A DNA stretch of 64,000 nt from Vagococcus zengguangii (GTDB lineage Bacteria; Bacillota; Bacilli; Lactobacillales; Vagococcaceae): the NCBI RefSeq assembly GCF_005145005.1, contig NZ_CP039712.1, positions 1,842,501 to 1,906,500 on the forward strand, read 5' to 3'. This document shows positions 44,440 through 53,596 of this stretch, piece by piece (within the stretch, counting starts at the first letter, position 1; each line of letters starts with the position of its first letter). The notes beneath the pieces are model-generated. The model saw only the letters and a program-made list of their open reading frames with translations, was not told the origin of the DNA and made no database searches. The position numbers and the translations under genes are program-made.

Positions 44440-44474
44440 GTAAATTACACAGTGTTTAATAGCGTGTAATTTAC
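44440..44474 (-). terminator. terminator of the LevR-type gene
   Basis: Stem GTAAATTACAC / GTGTAATTTAC with flanking A- and T-tracts, just after the activator stop codon. Confidence 0.85.
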
Positions 44475-44490
44475 ATCCCTTTTTTAGTTG

Positions 44491-47154
44491 TTACAATGCA
44501 TTATCAAGAAACATTTCCGTGATATAGGCTATTTCATCTTCAGAAATTGCTATTTCATAACGTTTTTCTAATTGCATCATCTTAGTTTTAACACCATTGA
44601 ACTCAATGCGGTGTTGCGTCTTATAATGTTCTAAATCTTTAAACACTCTTAGACGTTCTTCTGACTTCAAGCCATCAATTAAGAAAGCAATATGAATCAT
44701 AATCGCTGATTCAATACCGGGTTCTAAAATAATCTTTAAATCACGTTGAATGTGTTCAACGATACTTTGCAATAGATGGAGTAAATCAGATACGGAATCA
44801 ACGTGCGTTAAGCTACCTTTTAACGAATAAATCATTTGGTCGATTTCAACTTCATCAGCTGCTATACGCTTCAAATCTGTTAGCCCATGATTATTAAATA
44901 TGTCAAAAGCTGAGAAGAATGGAATATTCTGATACTCCACGTCTACTGTTCCGACAATTCCTTTAATATCATAGTTTTCTAACAGTTCATCTATTCGAGA
45001 GCGAAACGATTCTTTTTCCAAATACTGTAATTGGAACACTTCAATCTCTTCGTTCAAAATAGGTTTGATACGTTCTGATAATTTCGCAGCAACCCCTTCA
45101 CCCGTAAAACAAGTCACGACAATCGCTTTAGGAAGTTCTTTAGCTGGCTTGAATTGATTACGCACAATCGATTGGAATGACACTTGAATATTTTGATAAA
45201 TATCTTCTAGACTTCGACCCGTACTTACCATTCGGACGGCTTCTAAAACAATCATCGTACTTACCATCGAAATCGCACGTGTTTTAACACCTGTTTCTTC
45301 ATAAATCATATTGCCAAAGGTATTCAAAGAACCCATATCCGTTAATAACAACATGCCACTACGCATCTCTTCTTTATGATTCAAGACATAATCTTTCACT
45401 TGTTCATACATCGTTTGAACTTCCATCGTCAATGGCATATTGAAGGCAACACCCGTTTTTGTTCCTAGCAATTCTTGCACTGCTTCCAACATACTTGAAG
45501 CAGTCGATTGGCCGTGCATCAGTAAAATGACTTGTACATCATTCGTTTGAGTCTTAGCTGCTTCGGTTAAATCAACCGATAAAAACATGGTAATAAAGCC
45601 AATTTCATCAAATGGAATTTGTAACGCAAGTTCATGCTCAATCATTGCAGATAAATCAAGCGCTACTTGAAACTCTTCACGATAGTTAATACGAACATCA
45701 TTTAGACTAGGATGAACAATGAGACGCTTCTCACGAATACGTTCAAGTGTGCCTTGCAAATGAAGGGCAAACGCAAAACGCGCTTTTTCATTGTAAACTC
45801 GGTCTAACTTTTCTTCAGCAATATCATATAATCGATTCGTTAAGTTCCAAATATTGTCAGGAATTAAATCACGATGAATCGTCGAACTGGCTAATTCATC
45901 CATATAAGCTTCAAAAAATTGATTAACATCCGCTTCAATTAATTTTTCTAAATCGATTTCTTCAATTTCTTGATGTTTTAAATCACTCACACGGTCTTCA
46001 ATGGTTTGATAAACTCCCATATCACGAGCAGGATCTTGTTGCCAAACGACTTCTTTAGCACCTGGCTCGAAGGTTAGATGTTGTTTATTCTTATCAATGG
46101 CACGCTCAAAGTGATCTGGTAAATCTTTGACACGTAACAAACCTTTTTGAACGTTTAGCGGTAAATCATTTTGTTTAATAGTCAAATAGGCTTCACCATG
46201 TGTACGATAATGTAGAAACGCTTTAGCACAAACCAACTTCAAATCACGCTTGACTTGTCCAATATTTCCTTCAGCATCATACAACATGAATCCTAGCAAC
46301 ACATCACGTTCAATCACAATTTTTTGATTCAAACGATCTGCTTCTTGTTTGATAAACAATGTTACGATTTCATAACGCTCATCTAACGAACGTTCACGAA
46401 GTGCTGGTAACGTAATCGACATCGGAATACGACGATTAAAGGTTGTTAAAAAGACTTCAGAACTTTCAGTGGTTGCCCCTATAATTTGAACAGAGGCGTG
46501 ATGCACTTCAGTACTTTCCCCCAACGGACGAAACTCACCTTTGTCAATAAAGGTAAACAACATCTCTTGTCCTTCTGGTGGTAGACGATGAATCTCATCT
46601 AGGAACAAAATCCCACCATCTGCTTGAGATAGCAAACCAGGACGGTCACTATCTGCCCCCGTATAGGCTCCTTTTTTCACCCCAAAAATATGTGAGAAAA
46701 GCAATTGGGGATTTTGAGCGTAGTCCGCACAGTTAAATGAAATAAACGGTGCTTCCTCAGATAACGTTTGAGAACTAATCGCAAATTGATACATACATTC
46801 GGCAAATAATGATTTCCCTGTCCCTGTTTCTCCAAAAATAATCGTGTGTAATCCTCTTGGAGGATATAGAATCGCCGCTTTAGCTTGCTGGATGCTGATT
46901 TTTAACGAATCACTCGACCCTACTAAATCATCAAACGAAACCGTGTATTTTTCAGGCTCTTGTTTGGCAATATTCACGCTGTAAACAACGGGACGACCAG
47001 AGCTTTTAAACACGCGTTTTTCTTTATATAGTTCCGTTAAGTAGCGGCTCACATTGCTACGTTCCAATTCCATTTGGCTCGCAATTTCATTCGCAGTTAA
47101 CCCACTAACATGCAGACTTAAAAATTGATAAATTTGTTCTTTTCGGCTTCTCAT
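44491..47154 (-). CDS. sigma-54-dependent PTS activator (LevR/CelR type)
   Basis: 887 aa. An N-terminal winged helix (ANEIASQMELERSNVSRYLTEL) precedes an AAA+ domain: GETGTGKS (108-115), the sigma-54 contact loop GAYTGA (162-167) and FLDEIHR. Then come PRD and EIIA-Man-like (VILLMHGQSTASSMLEAV) and EIIB-like parts, through which the PTS controls activity by His phosphorylation. It should drive the three -24/-12 promoters at 38487, 41007 and 44354. Sigma-54 itself (rpoN) is not in this window. Confidence 0.93.
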   Translation of the reverse strand: MRSRKEQIYQFLSLHVSGLTANEIASQMELERSNVSRYLTELYKEKRVFKSSGRPVVYSVNIAKQEPEKYTVSFDDLVGSSDSLKISIQQAKAAILYPPRGLHTIIFGETGTGKSLFAECMYQFAISSQTLSEEAPFISFNCADYAQNPQLLFSHIFGVKKGAYTGADSDRPGLLSQADGGILFLDEIHRLPPEGQEMLFTFIDKGEFRPLGESTEVHHASVQIIGATTESSEVFLTTFNRRIPMSITLPALRERSLDERYEIVTLFIKQEADRLNQKIVIERDVLLGFMLYDAEGNIGQVKRDLKLVCAKAFLHYRTHGEAYLTIKQNDLPLNVQKGLLRVKDLPDHFERAIDKNKQHLTFEPGAKEVVWQQDPARDMGVYQTIEDRVSDLKHQEIEEIDLEKLIEADVNQFFEAYMDELASSTIHRDLIPDNIWNLTNRLYDIAEEKLDRVYNEKARFAFALHLQGTLERIREKRLIVHPSLNDVRINYREEFQVALDLSAMIEHELALQIPFDEIGFITMFLSVDLTEAAKTQTNDVQVILLMHGQSTASSMLEAVQELLGTKTGVAFNMPLTMEVQTMYEQVKDYVLNHKEEMRSGMLLLTDMGSLNTFGNMIYEETGVKTRAISMVSTMIVLEAVRMVSTGRSLEDIYQNIQVSFQSIVRNQFKPAKELPKAIVVTCFTGEGVAAKLSERIKPILNEEIEVFQLQYLEKESFRSRIDELLENYDIKGIVGTVDVEYQNIPFFSAFDIFNNHGLTDLKRIAADEVEIDQMIYSLKGSLTHVDSVSDLLHLLQSIVEHIQRDLKIILEPGIESAIMIHIAFLIDGLKSEERLRVFKDLEHYKTQHRIEFNGVKTKMMQLEKRYEIAISEDEIAYITEMFLDNAL

Positions 47155-47192
47155 TTGATTCCTCCAATTACGACAAAACGTTCACTACCTAT

Positions 47193-48422
47193 TTATTTCT
47201 TTTTCGCTTTTTTCTTTTTATTTTTAGCCGGAGTTTTTTTCGCTTTGCTATCTTTTTTATCTTTTTTTGGTTTTATTTTTGCTGAATCAGTTAATTTCGT
47301 TGGCTCAGTTAGTGATAACTTCCCACCATATAAGAACACTTCGTGCAGATCAGCACTTGGTCGTTGACTAACATTTTTCAAGTCTTTCATTTGGTGGTCA
47401 CTTAATAAGGTCAAGACATTCCCTTCACGATTCATCCGCCCTGTACGTCCACTACGGTGTACATAACTTTCAACGCCATAAGGGACATCATAGTGAATCA
47501 CGTAATCAACTTCTTGGAAGTCCAAACCACGTGCCCCTAGATCGGTTGTTAATAAAAACGGCACTTTTTTCTCATGAAATGCTTGGATAGCACGTTGACG
47601 TTCGAATTTATTTTGATCAGATGCAAGCGACACGTTGGCTACGCCATCATACGTTAATTTGTCTGAAACAGATCCCATATCTTGGACTTCGTTAAAGAAG
47701 ACAATCGCACGCATCCCGTCAACATGAGCTAAACTCTTCAACACGCTGCCGCGTTTACGAAGTGGTGTGCGAATGTAACCGTGTAGGACATCGGCTGCTT
47801 GTTCTGCTTGCTCGTTCGTCACATCAATCAACCTGAAGTCACGACGGACTAATTCCTTAAAACCAGCCTCAACGGTTTGACCTGTCGCTGAAATCCCAAC
47901 TAATTGAGTCTGTTGTTGCAGACGTTTCAAAATATTTTGAGCCGCATTCAATTCCGAATGGGCAATTAATTGATCAACTTCATCCAACACGACTGTCTTT
48001 AATAGATGAGCTTTTATTTTTTTCTGTTGGACTAATTCGTAAACTCGTCCCGGTGTTCCCACTAATACTTCTGGTTTATCTTTTAATTTTTCAATTTGAC
48101 GTTTGATGTTGGCCTGACCAATCAGTGGTTGAACACTACAATCCACCGCACCAATCCACTCACGGATCACGTCAGTTACTTGAATCGCTAATTCTTGTGT
48201 TGGTAATAATACGAGTAATTGATTACCCTCTTTGGGTTCTAAACGTTCTAATAACGGTAAAACATAAGCAATCGTTTTACCTGTTCCGGTTGGTGAAACC
48301 CCTAAAATATGTTCGCCTTGTTTTAATGGTTCATAGGCTTGTTGCTGAATAGCTGTTGGTTCCTGAAATTTTTTGGCTTGCCATTGTTCTTGCCAAGCTT
48401 GTGTTAATTGCGTTAACTTCAT
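47193..48422 (-). CDS. DEAD-box RNA helicase
   Basis: 409 aa. Q motif EPTAIQQQAY, SPTGTGKT (Walker A), PTQELAIQV, TPGRVYELV, LDEVDQLI (DEVD rather than DEAD), ISATG and HRSGRTGRMNREGN. The Lys-rich tail (KNKKKKAKKK) probably binds RNA. A small helicase of the CshB/YfmL type; substrate RNA unknown. Fourteen bases from the oxidoreductase gene upstream, so probably cotranscribed. Confidence 0.88.
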   Translation of the reverse strand: MKLTQLTQAWQEQWQAKKFQEPTAIQQQAYEPLKQGEHILGVSPTGTGKTIAYVLPLLERLEPKEGNQLLVLLPTQELAIQVTDVIREWIGAVDCSVQPLIGQANIKRQIEKLKDKPEVLVGTPGRVYELVQQKKIKAHLLKTVVLDEVDQLIAHSELNAAQNILKRLQQQTQLVGISATGQTVEAGFKELVRRDFRLIDVTNEQAEQAADVLHGYIRTPLRKRGSVLKSLAHVDGMRAIVFFNEVQDMGSVSDKLTYDGVANVSLASDQNKFERQRAIQAFHEKKVPFLLTTDLGARGLDFQEVDYVIHYDVPYGVESYVHRSGRTGRMNREGNVLTLLSDHQMKDLKNVSQRPSADLHEVFLYGGKLSLTEPTKLTDSAKIKPKKDKKDSKAKKTPAKNKKKKAKKK

Positions 48423-48435
48423 TTTTTATTTTCCT

Positions 48436-49434
48436 TTATTCTTTAATGTCTGCTGCAAAGGTAATGCCTTCTTGCAGTCTTAAGTCTTCCATCACTTCAT
48501 GGACCGTATGCATAACGTCCAGTAATTCACGATAAGTCGCATCTTGTAAGTCATCACGATTAATCAACTGAGCAAACGTACGCGCCTCTTCAACCATTGG
48601 ATTGTCTTCTTTTACGACTGGTATCGCAGTCATTTCACCCGTTGTATGATCGTATAACGAAATTTCTTCGATACTATTGGTCGCGTTCATACTAATAGTT
48701 TGCGTATGACCAATAATTTCTGAAGGTAAGAAACTTGTACTTGATTTCCCTGTCATCATGTTGACGTCAAAGTCTTGATAACGGAAAATCATATGACCGA
48801 CCCCGTCAACACCCGTTGGTAATTTACGCGCAAAATAATGCACTTCTTCTGGCTTACCAAACCAAGCAACCGCTGAATAGACAAGGTAAATGCCTAAGTC
48901 CATCAACGCACCACCGGAGAATTTTGGTGAAAAAATATTTGGCTCTTCGCCTGCCACTACTTGGTCATAACGTGATGAATATTTCATATAACTAAAGTTC
49001 GCTGTCACGATTGGCCCTAATGCCGGAATCATCTCTGCGACTTGTTTAAAATTTTCTTCATGAATATTACGCGCTGCTTCAAAATAGAAAACGCCTTGCG
49101 TATCTGCTAACTGATGTAATTCTTCTAATTCAACTAAACGTGAAACGGCCGGTTTTTCACTAATCACATGCTTACCTGCTAATAAGGCTTGTTTGGCTTG
49201 TTCATAATGCATGCTGTTAGGGGATGCAAGATACACCACCTCCAACGCTTCATCTGCAAAAAAAGCGGATAAATCAGTGTACACATTTGTTTGTTGATAC
49301 GTTTCACCAAATTTAAGCCCCGATTCAACCGAACGAGAATAAATACTATGTAATTCAAATTGCTGCGTTTCAATCGCCGCACCTACAAATTGATGGGTAA
49401 TCCAGTTCGTACCGATAATTCCTAGTTTTAACAT
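48436..49434 (-). CDS. Gfo/Idh/MocA family oxidoreductase
   Basis: 332 aa from the ATG at 49434 (GAGGAG upstream). LGIIGTNWI binds NAD(P), VISEKPAV is the conserved EKP motif, and GGALMDLGIYLVY matches the C-terminal domain. It probably oxidises a sugar, inositol or dihydrodiol-type substrate; the exact one cannot be told. Confidence 0.87.
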   Translation of the reverse strand: MLKLGIIGTNWITHQFVGAAIETQQFELHSIYSRSVESGLKFGETYQQTNVYTDLSAFFADEALEVVYLASPNSMHYEQAKQALLAGKHVISEKPAVSRLVELEELHQLADTQGVFYFEAARNIHEENFKQVAEMIPALGPIVTANFSYMKYSSRYDQVVAGEEPNIFSPKFSGGALMDLGIYLVYSAVAWFGKPEEVHYFARKLPTGVDGVGHMIFRYQDFDVNMMTGKSSTSFLPSEIIGHTQTISMNATNSIEEISLYDHTTGEMTAIPVVKEDNPMVEEARTFAQLINRDDLQDATYRELLDVMHTVHEVMEDLRLQEGITFAADIKE

Positions 49435-49590
49435 AAGGCACACTCCTCTAATTGTTATTCTCTTTATTATACACTAATTTACGAGTGAATAAAAAAGATA
49501 ATCAAATCAAGCCCTTCCACGAATTATGGAGAGAATATGTTATGATAGGAAGATAGTTTTATAAACAAGAAACGGAGTGTATAAAAGTTG

Positions 49591-50163
49591 ATGAATAAGG
49601 AAGACCTTGCTAAATTATTGTGGAAACAGCCTACGTTACGTGAAATTTTGACAATAGTTGATAGATTAGAATTACCTGATTGTTGGTTATGTGCAGGGAC
49701 AATTAGAAATGGTGTGTGGGATTACTTAAGCGGGCATTTGACCCCTGATTTAACAATGCGTGATGTCGATGTGGTCTTCTATGATCCAGCTATTTCATAT
49801 GAACAAACACTATTGATCGAAGCCAATCTAAAACAACAACATCCCACGTATCAATGGGAGTTAAAAAATCAAGTTTATATGCACCAACACAATCCAAATA
49901 CGCCGATGTATCAAAATGCACGTGATGCGATTGCTAAGTTTCCTGAAACATGTACAGCAATTGGCGCGCGCCTACACCCTGAAACCAAACAATTAGAACT
50001 CTACACACCACATGGTATCGAAGATTTAGTAAGTTTTATCGTGCGACCAACACCATACTTTGCTGAGGATGCCGAGCGGATGTCGGTTTATCACGCGCGA
50101 GTCAAAAATAAGGGCTGGCACGACCTATGGACAAACATACAATATAAAAAAGCCCCCAATTAG
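49591..50163 (+). CDS. nucleotidyltransferase-like family protein
   Basis: 190 aa. WLCAGTIRNGVWDYLSG and RDVDVVFYDP carry a GG/GT-x9-DxD-like nucleotidyltransferase core, and the overall pattern fits the NTP_transf_6 family of uncertain function. A TTG at 49588 is an alternative start with slightly better spacing to GGAGTG. The terminator hairpin begins within the last codons. Confidence 0.72.
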   Translation: MNKEDLAKLLWKQPTLREILTIVDRLELPDCWLCAGTIRNGVWDYLSGHLTPDLTMRDVDVVFYDPAISYEQTLLIEANLKQQHPTYQWELKNQVYMHQHNPNTPMYQNARDAIAKFPETCTAIGARLHPETKQLELYTPHGIEDLVSFIVRPTPYFAEDAERMSVYHARVKNKGWHDLWTNIQYKKAPN

Positions 50164-50200
50164 AAATAAGTGAGATAGCATACTTATTTCTAATTGGGGG
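50153..50200 (+). terminator. terminator overlapping the 3' end of the nucleotidyltransferase gene
   Basis: A 19-bp stem starting CCCCCAATTAG (including the stop codon) and closing CTAATTGGGGG, with a 10-nt loop. No long T-run follows on the plus strand; it lies between convergent genes. Confidence 0.8.
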
Positions 50201-50220
50201 TCTACTTATCGATATTTTTC

Positions 50221-50952
50221 TTATAATACTTTATCCAAGAAGTTCTTCGTTCTTTCGTTTTGTGGATTATTGAAGATTTCTTCTGGGGTTGTGTCTTCTA
50301 AAATTTGACCTTCATCGATAAAAATCACACGGTCAGCTACTTCTCTTGCAAATCCCATCTCGTGCGTTACAATCACCATCGTCATCCCTTTATGGGCTAA
50401 TTTTTTCATAACATTTAATACGTCGCCAACCATTTCTGGGTCAAGCGCCGAAGTCGGTTCATCAAATAACATAATATCAGGATTCATCGCTAAGGCACGT
50501 GCGATCGCCACACGTTGTTTTTGTCCGCCTGATAATGACTTAGGATACGCGTCACATTTATCCGATAAGCCCACAGTGTCTAGTAGTTTCATCGCTTTAG
50601 CTTCAGCATCTGCTTTGGACATTTTGCCTAGATCAACTGGTGCTAAGGTAATGTTATCCATCACTGATAAGTGTGGGAATAAATTAAAATGCTGGAATAC
50701 CATGCCAATATGTTGACGAACCAAGTTAATATCCGTATTATCGTCAGCAATATTCACACCATCGATGATAACTTCTCCTTGATCAATCTGTTCTAAGCGA
50801 TTCATACAACGTAAGAAAGTTGATTTACCAGAACCTGATGGCCCGATAATACAAACTACTTCCCCTTCATTTATTGACAAATCAATCCCTTTTAAGACTT
50901 CATTATCATTGAATTTTTTTCGTAAGTTTTCGACTAAAATTTTCTCTGCCAT
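50221..50952 (-). CDS. glnQ: polar amino acid ABC transporter ATPase
   Basis: 243 aa. GPSGSGKST (Walker A), [17 protein letters not shown] (signature), [12 protein letters not shown] (Walker B). Pairs with the fused binding-protein/permease encoded directly upstream; the ATG follows the TAA of that gene with no gap, implying translational coupling. Probably glutamine/glutamate uptake. Confidence 0.92.
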   Translation of the reverse strand: MAEKILVENLRKKFNDNEVLKGIDLSINEGEVVCIIGPSGSGKSTFLRCMNRLEQIDQGEVIIDGVNIADDNTDINLVRQHIGMVFQHFNLFPHLSVMDNITLAPVDLGKMSKADAEAKAMKLLDTVGLSDKCDAYPKSLSGGQKQRVAIARALAMNPDIMLFDEPTSALDPEMVGDVLNVMKKLAHKGMTMVIVTHEMGFAREVADRVIFIDEGQILEDTTPEEIFNNPQNERTKNFLDKVL

Positions 50953-53124
50953 TTAGTTCACCTTCTTTTCTAAACGTTTAGCAAATTTAGTTAATGCTGT
51001 AATCACGATAAAGTATAGTAACGCGATTAAGAAATATACCGTTGTCGCTTGTAAATTACGTGCCACAATGATTTTACCAGCTTGTAATAATTCAATTAAA
51101 CCAATAGCTGAAAGAATCGTTGTATCTTTCAATGAAATAACAAATTGGTTAACAAATGATGGAATCATCACTTTAACAGCCTGTGGTAAAATAACACGTT
51201 TCATCGTCTTACCATAAGATAAACCTAAACTACGGGCAGCTTCCATTTGCCCCTTGTCAACAGCATTGATCCCACCACGAACAATTTCAGAAATATAGGC
51301 ACTCGCATTTAAAGTCAACGTCACAATCCCAGCGATAAAGACAGGAATCTTCATTCCTAATACACCTGGTAAACCAAAATAAATGAAGAATGCTAATACC
51401 ATTAATGGAATACCACGAATTAAATCAACAAATACTGTCGAAATCCCTCTTAAAATCGCACTTGGTGACACGCTAAATAGTCCTAAAATAACCCCTAAAA
51501 TCATCGCTAATACAAATGAGATAGCAGTCAGTAACAAGGTCATGCCTAAACCTTTTAATAGACGTTGCCAGTTGTTTTTGACAACTCCCATAAAGGTACT
51601 TTCATCGGCTTTGTCGGCAACTTGTTCCTCGTCCTCTTTGCCAAGGTATGCTCCTACGATTTCATCGTATTCACCGGTACGTTTTAGTTCAGCTAAGCCT
51701 TCGTTAAACATAGCTACTAATTCAGGGTTTTGACCTTTTTTAACAGCAAAACCGTATGAACCGCCTTCTTCACGAGCGATTGGTGTTTTAATTTTTTTCC
51801 CTTGGTTTATGCCATAATCAGTAATCGGATAGTCATCCATAAAGGCATCGACTGCACCTACTTCTAAAGCTGAATGCATCGCATCCGTTGTGTCTAAATA
51901 TTTAATTTTGTAGCCATATGTTGCTTCATTTGTTTCTAAGAAGTCAGCACTTTCAGTTCCGATTTTAGCGGCAACTGTTTTGCCTTTTAAATCTTCGTAC
52001 GATGTAATATCATTATTGTCTTCAGCCACTGCGATTTGAATGCCGCTTTGGAAATAAGGTTCTGAAAAATCAAATTTCTTTTGACGATCATCCGTAATCG
52101 TCATTCCTGCAATCACGCCATCCACTTGATCTGACTCTACTGCTTGGATAGCTGAACTGAAACCAATATAGTTCATTTCAATGTTGAAACCTTGCATTTC
52201 AGCGATACGATTAATTAAATCAACATCAATCCCAACATATTCGCCATCAGTATTTTGGAATTCAAATGGTGCAAACGTTGAATCACTTGCGATAACATAT
52301 TTATCTTTTTTCGGTGTGATTTTCTTCATTTCAGTCGTATCTGTCGTTGCATCTGCTTCACTGCCAGTTGCAATATATTGGGTTAAAATTTTATCATAGC
52401 CACCATTTTCTTTTAGTTCTTTTAATCCTTCATTGAATAATTTTAATAATTCTTGATTTTCACCTTTTTTAACAGCAAAACCATAAGAACTACCCGTAAT
52501 TTTGTCACCAACAAATTGTAACGCTTGACCTTGACTAATTGCGTAACCTAGAACTGGATAGTCATCATAAATTGCATCTGCTTCACCATTTTTTAACGCT
52601 TGATAAAGACCTGTTGCATCGTCAAAGTTTTTAACTTTGTATCCATATTTCTTCTGATTGTCCTCTAAAAATGTAGCACTTTCAGTTCCGACTTTAGCGG
52701 CAACTATTTTGCCTTTTAAATCTTCAAGTTTCGTAATGCTATCATTACCTTTTTTGACCGCCATTTGAATACCACTATCAAAATATGGTTCTGAGAAATC
52801 AAATGATTTTTTACGTTCGTCGGTAATACTCATCCCAGCGATCATTGCATCGATTTGTTTAGATTGCACGGCTTGAATTGAACTATCAAAGCCTAAAGGT
52901 TTCAAATTAACTTTAAAGCCTTTATTTTTTGCAATAGTATTTAATAAATCAATATCAATTCCCTCATACTCACCCTTGTCATTTTCGAATTCGAATGGTG
53001 CGAAAGTTATATCTGTGCCAATATCATACGTCTTTGCTTGAGCCTGAGAGGGATACCCCACTACAATTGCTATAAACGTGATGATTAAGCTGTAAATTGT
53101 GAGAAATTTCTTGTTGAACGTCAT
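50953..53124 (-). CDS. glnP: amino acid transporter with two fused substrate-binding domains and permease
   Basis: 723 aa. A signal segment (FLTIYSLIITFIAIVVG) is followed by two homologous substrate-binding domains (about 30-255 and 265-500; both with FAPFEFEN or FAPFEFQN, KIGTESA/KVGTESA, DDYP) and a permease domain (about 510-723; EAARSLGLSYGKTMKRVILPQA, the EAA loop). This layout is known from GlnPQ of lactic acid bacteria, where each domain has its own affinity range. Confidence 0.93.
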   Translation of the reverse strand: MTFNKKFLTIYSLIITFIAIVVGYPSQAQAKTYDIGTDITFAPFEFENDKGEYEGIDIDLLNTIAKNKGFKVNLKPLGFDSSIQAVQSKQIDAMIAGMSITDERKKSFDFSEPYFDSGIQMAVKKGNDSITKLEDLKGKIVAAKVGTESATFLEDNQKKYGYKVKNFDDATGLYQALKNGEADAIYDDYPVLGYAISQGQALQFVGDKITGSSYGFAVKKGENQELLKLFNEGLKELKENGGYDKILTQYIATGSEADATTDTTEMKKITPKKDKYVIASDSTFAPFEFQNTDGEYVGIDVDLINRIAEMQGFNIEMNYIGFSSAIQAVESDQVDGVIAGMTITDDRQKKFDFSEPYFQSGIQIAVAEDNNDITSYEDLKGKTVAAKIGTESADFLETNEATYGYKIKYLDTTDAMHSALEVGAVDAFMDDYPITDYGINQGKKIKTPIAREEGGSYGFAVKKGQNPELVAMFNEGLAELKRTGEYDEIVGAYLGKEDEEQVADKADESTFMGVVKNNWQRLLKGLGMTLLLTAISFVLAMILGVILGLFSVSPSAILRGISTVFVDLIRGIPLMVLAFFIYFGLPGVLGMKIPVFIAGIVTLTLNASAYISEIVRGGINAVDKGQMEAARSLGLSYGKTMKRVILPQAVKVMIPSFVNQFVISLKDTTILSAIGLIELLQAGKIIVARNLQATTVYFLIALLYFIVITALTKFAKRLEKKVN

Positions 53125-53168
53125 AAACGTTTCCCCCTATATCTTTGTTTTTTTCTAATCAATGTCTA

Positions 53169-53198
53169 ATTATATAATAAACAATTTAACGATAGCAA
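53169..53198 (-). promoter_or_regulatory. promoter of glnPQ
   Basis: TTGCTA (53193-53198), 18-bp spacer, TATAAT (53169-53174) on the minus strand, about 45 bp before the start. Confidence 0.6.
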
Positions 53199-53212
53199 GT
53201 CATATATACCAT

Positions 53213-53243
53213 CACTTTCATTTTTTTTCAAAAAATGAAAGTG
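53213..53243 (-). other. 14-bp perfect inverted repeat upstream of the glnP -35
   Basis: CACTTTCATTTTTT and its complement around a 3-nt loop, 15 bp upstream of the -35 box. It may be an operator or a terminator for transcripts entering from upstream. The rest of the gap 53125-53584 is AT-rich with no gene apart from the terminator at 53456 and repeat R4. Confidence 0.45.
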
Positions 53244-53455
53244 AATGAACTGTATTTTTTCCTCTTTATTTTCTAATAAAATAACAAATTAATAAACTAA
53301 CGAACCTTACCTTTATCAATAAGTAAACGATTGCTAACTAACGTTTGAAAAATAAAAATAATATTCATACAAACTGTATAAACAATCAAAAAAATCAACT
53401 ATACCATTTCTTTTTTTTATTAATTTAAGCTTAAAAAACTGGTAAATGCATGGAA

Positions 53456-53494
53456 AAAAGCGCTAATAACCAACAAATGATTATTAGCGCTTTT
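53456..53494 (-). terminator. terminator downstream of the ABC exporter pair
   Basis: A 14-bp perfect stem (AAAAGCGCTAATAA / TTATTAGCGCTTTT) with an 11-nt loop, after repeat R4 in the direction of transcription. Confidence 0.9.
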
Positions 53495-53526
53495 CATTCT
53501 GAATTGGACAGTATAATAAAATGATA

Positions 53527-53596
53527 CTTCAATCACTTTACTTAATCCTGATTTTTAGCACAGATTACTCGGTAATATGCGCCTTCAATCACTTTG
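53527..53596 (-). repeat. stop-abutting palindromic repeat, diverged copy R4
   Basis: On the minus strand AAAGTGATTGAAGG (53583-53596), then a short hairpin around GCATATTACCGAGTAATC, AATCAGGATTAAG and a second AAAGTGATTGAAG. The last two sense codons and the TGA stop of the upstream ABC gene lie in the first boundary. Confidence 0.75.

Noticed and set aside
47125-47367. Plus-strand open frame over the helicase tail
   Set aside because: Phe-rich translation of the antisense of a Lys-rich C-terminus.
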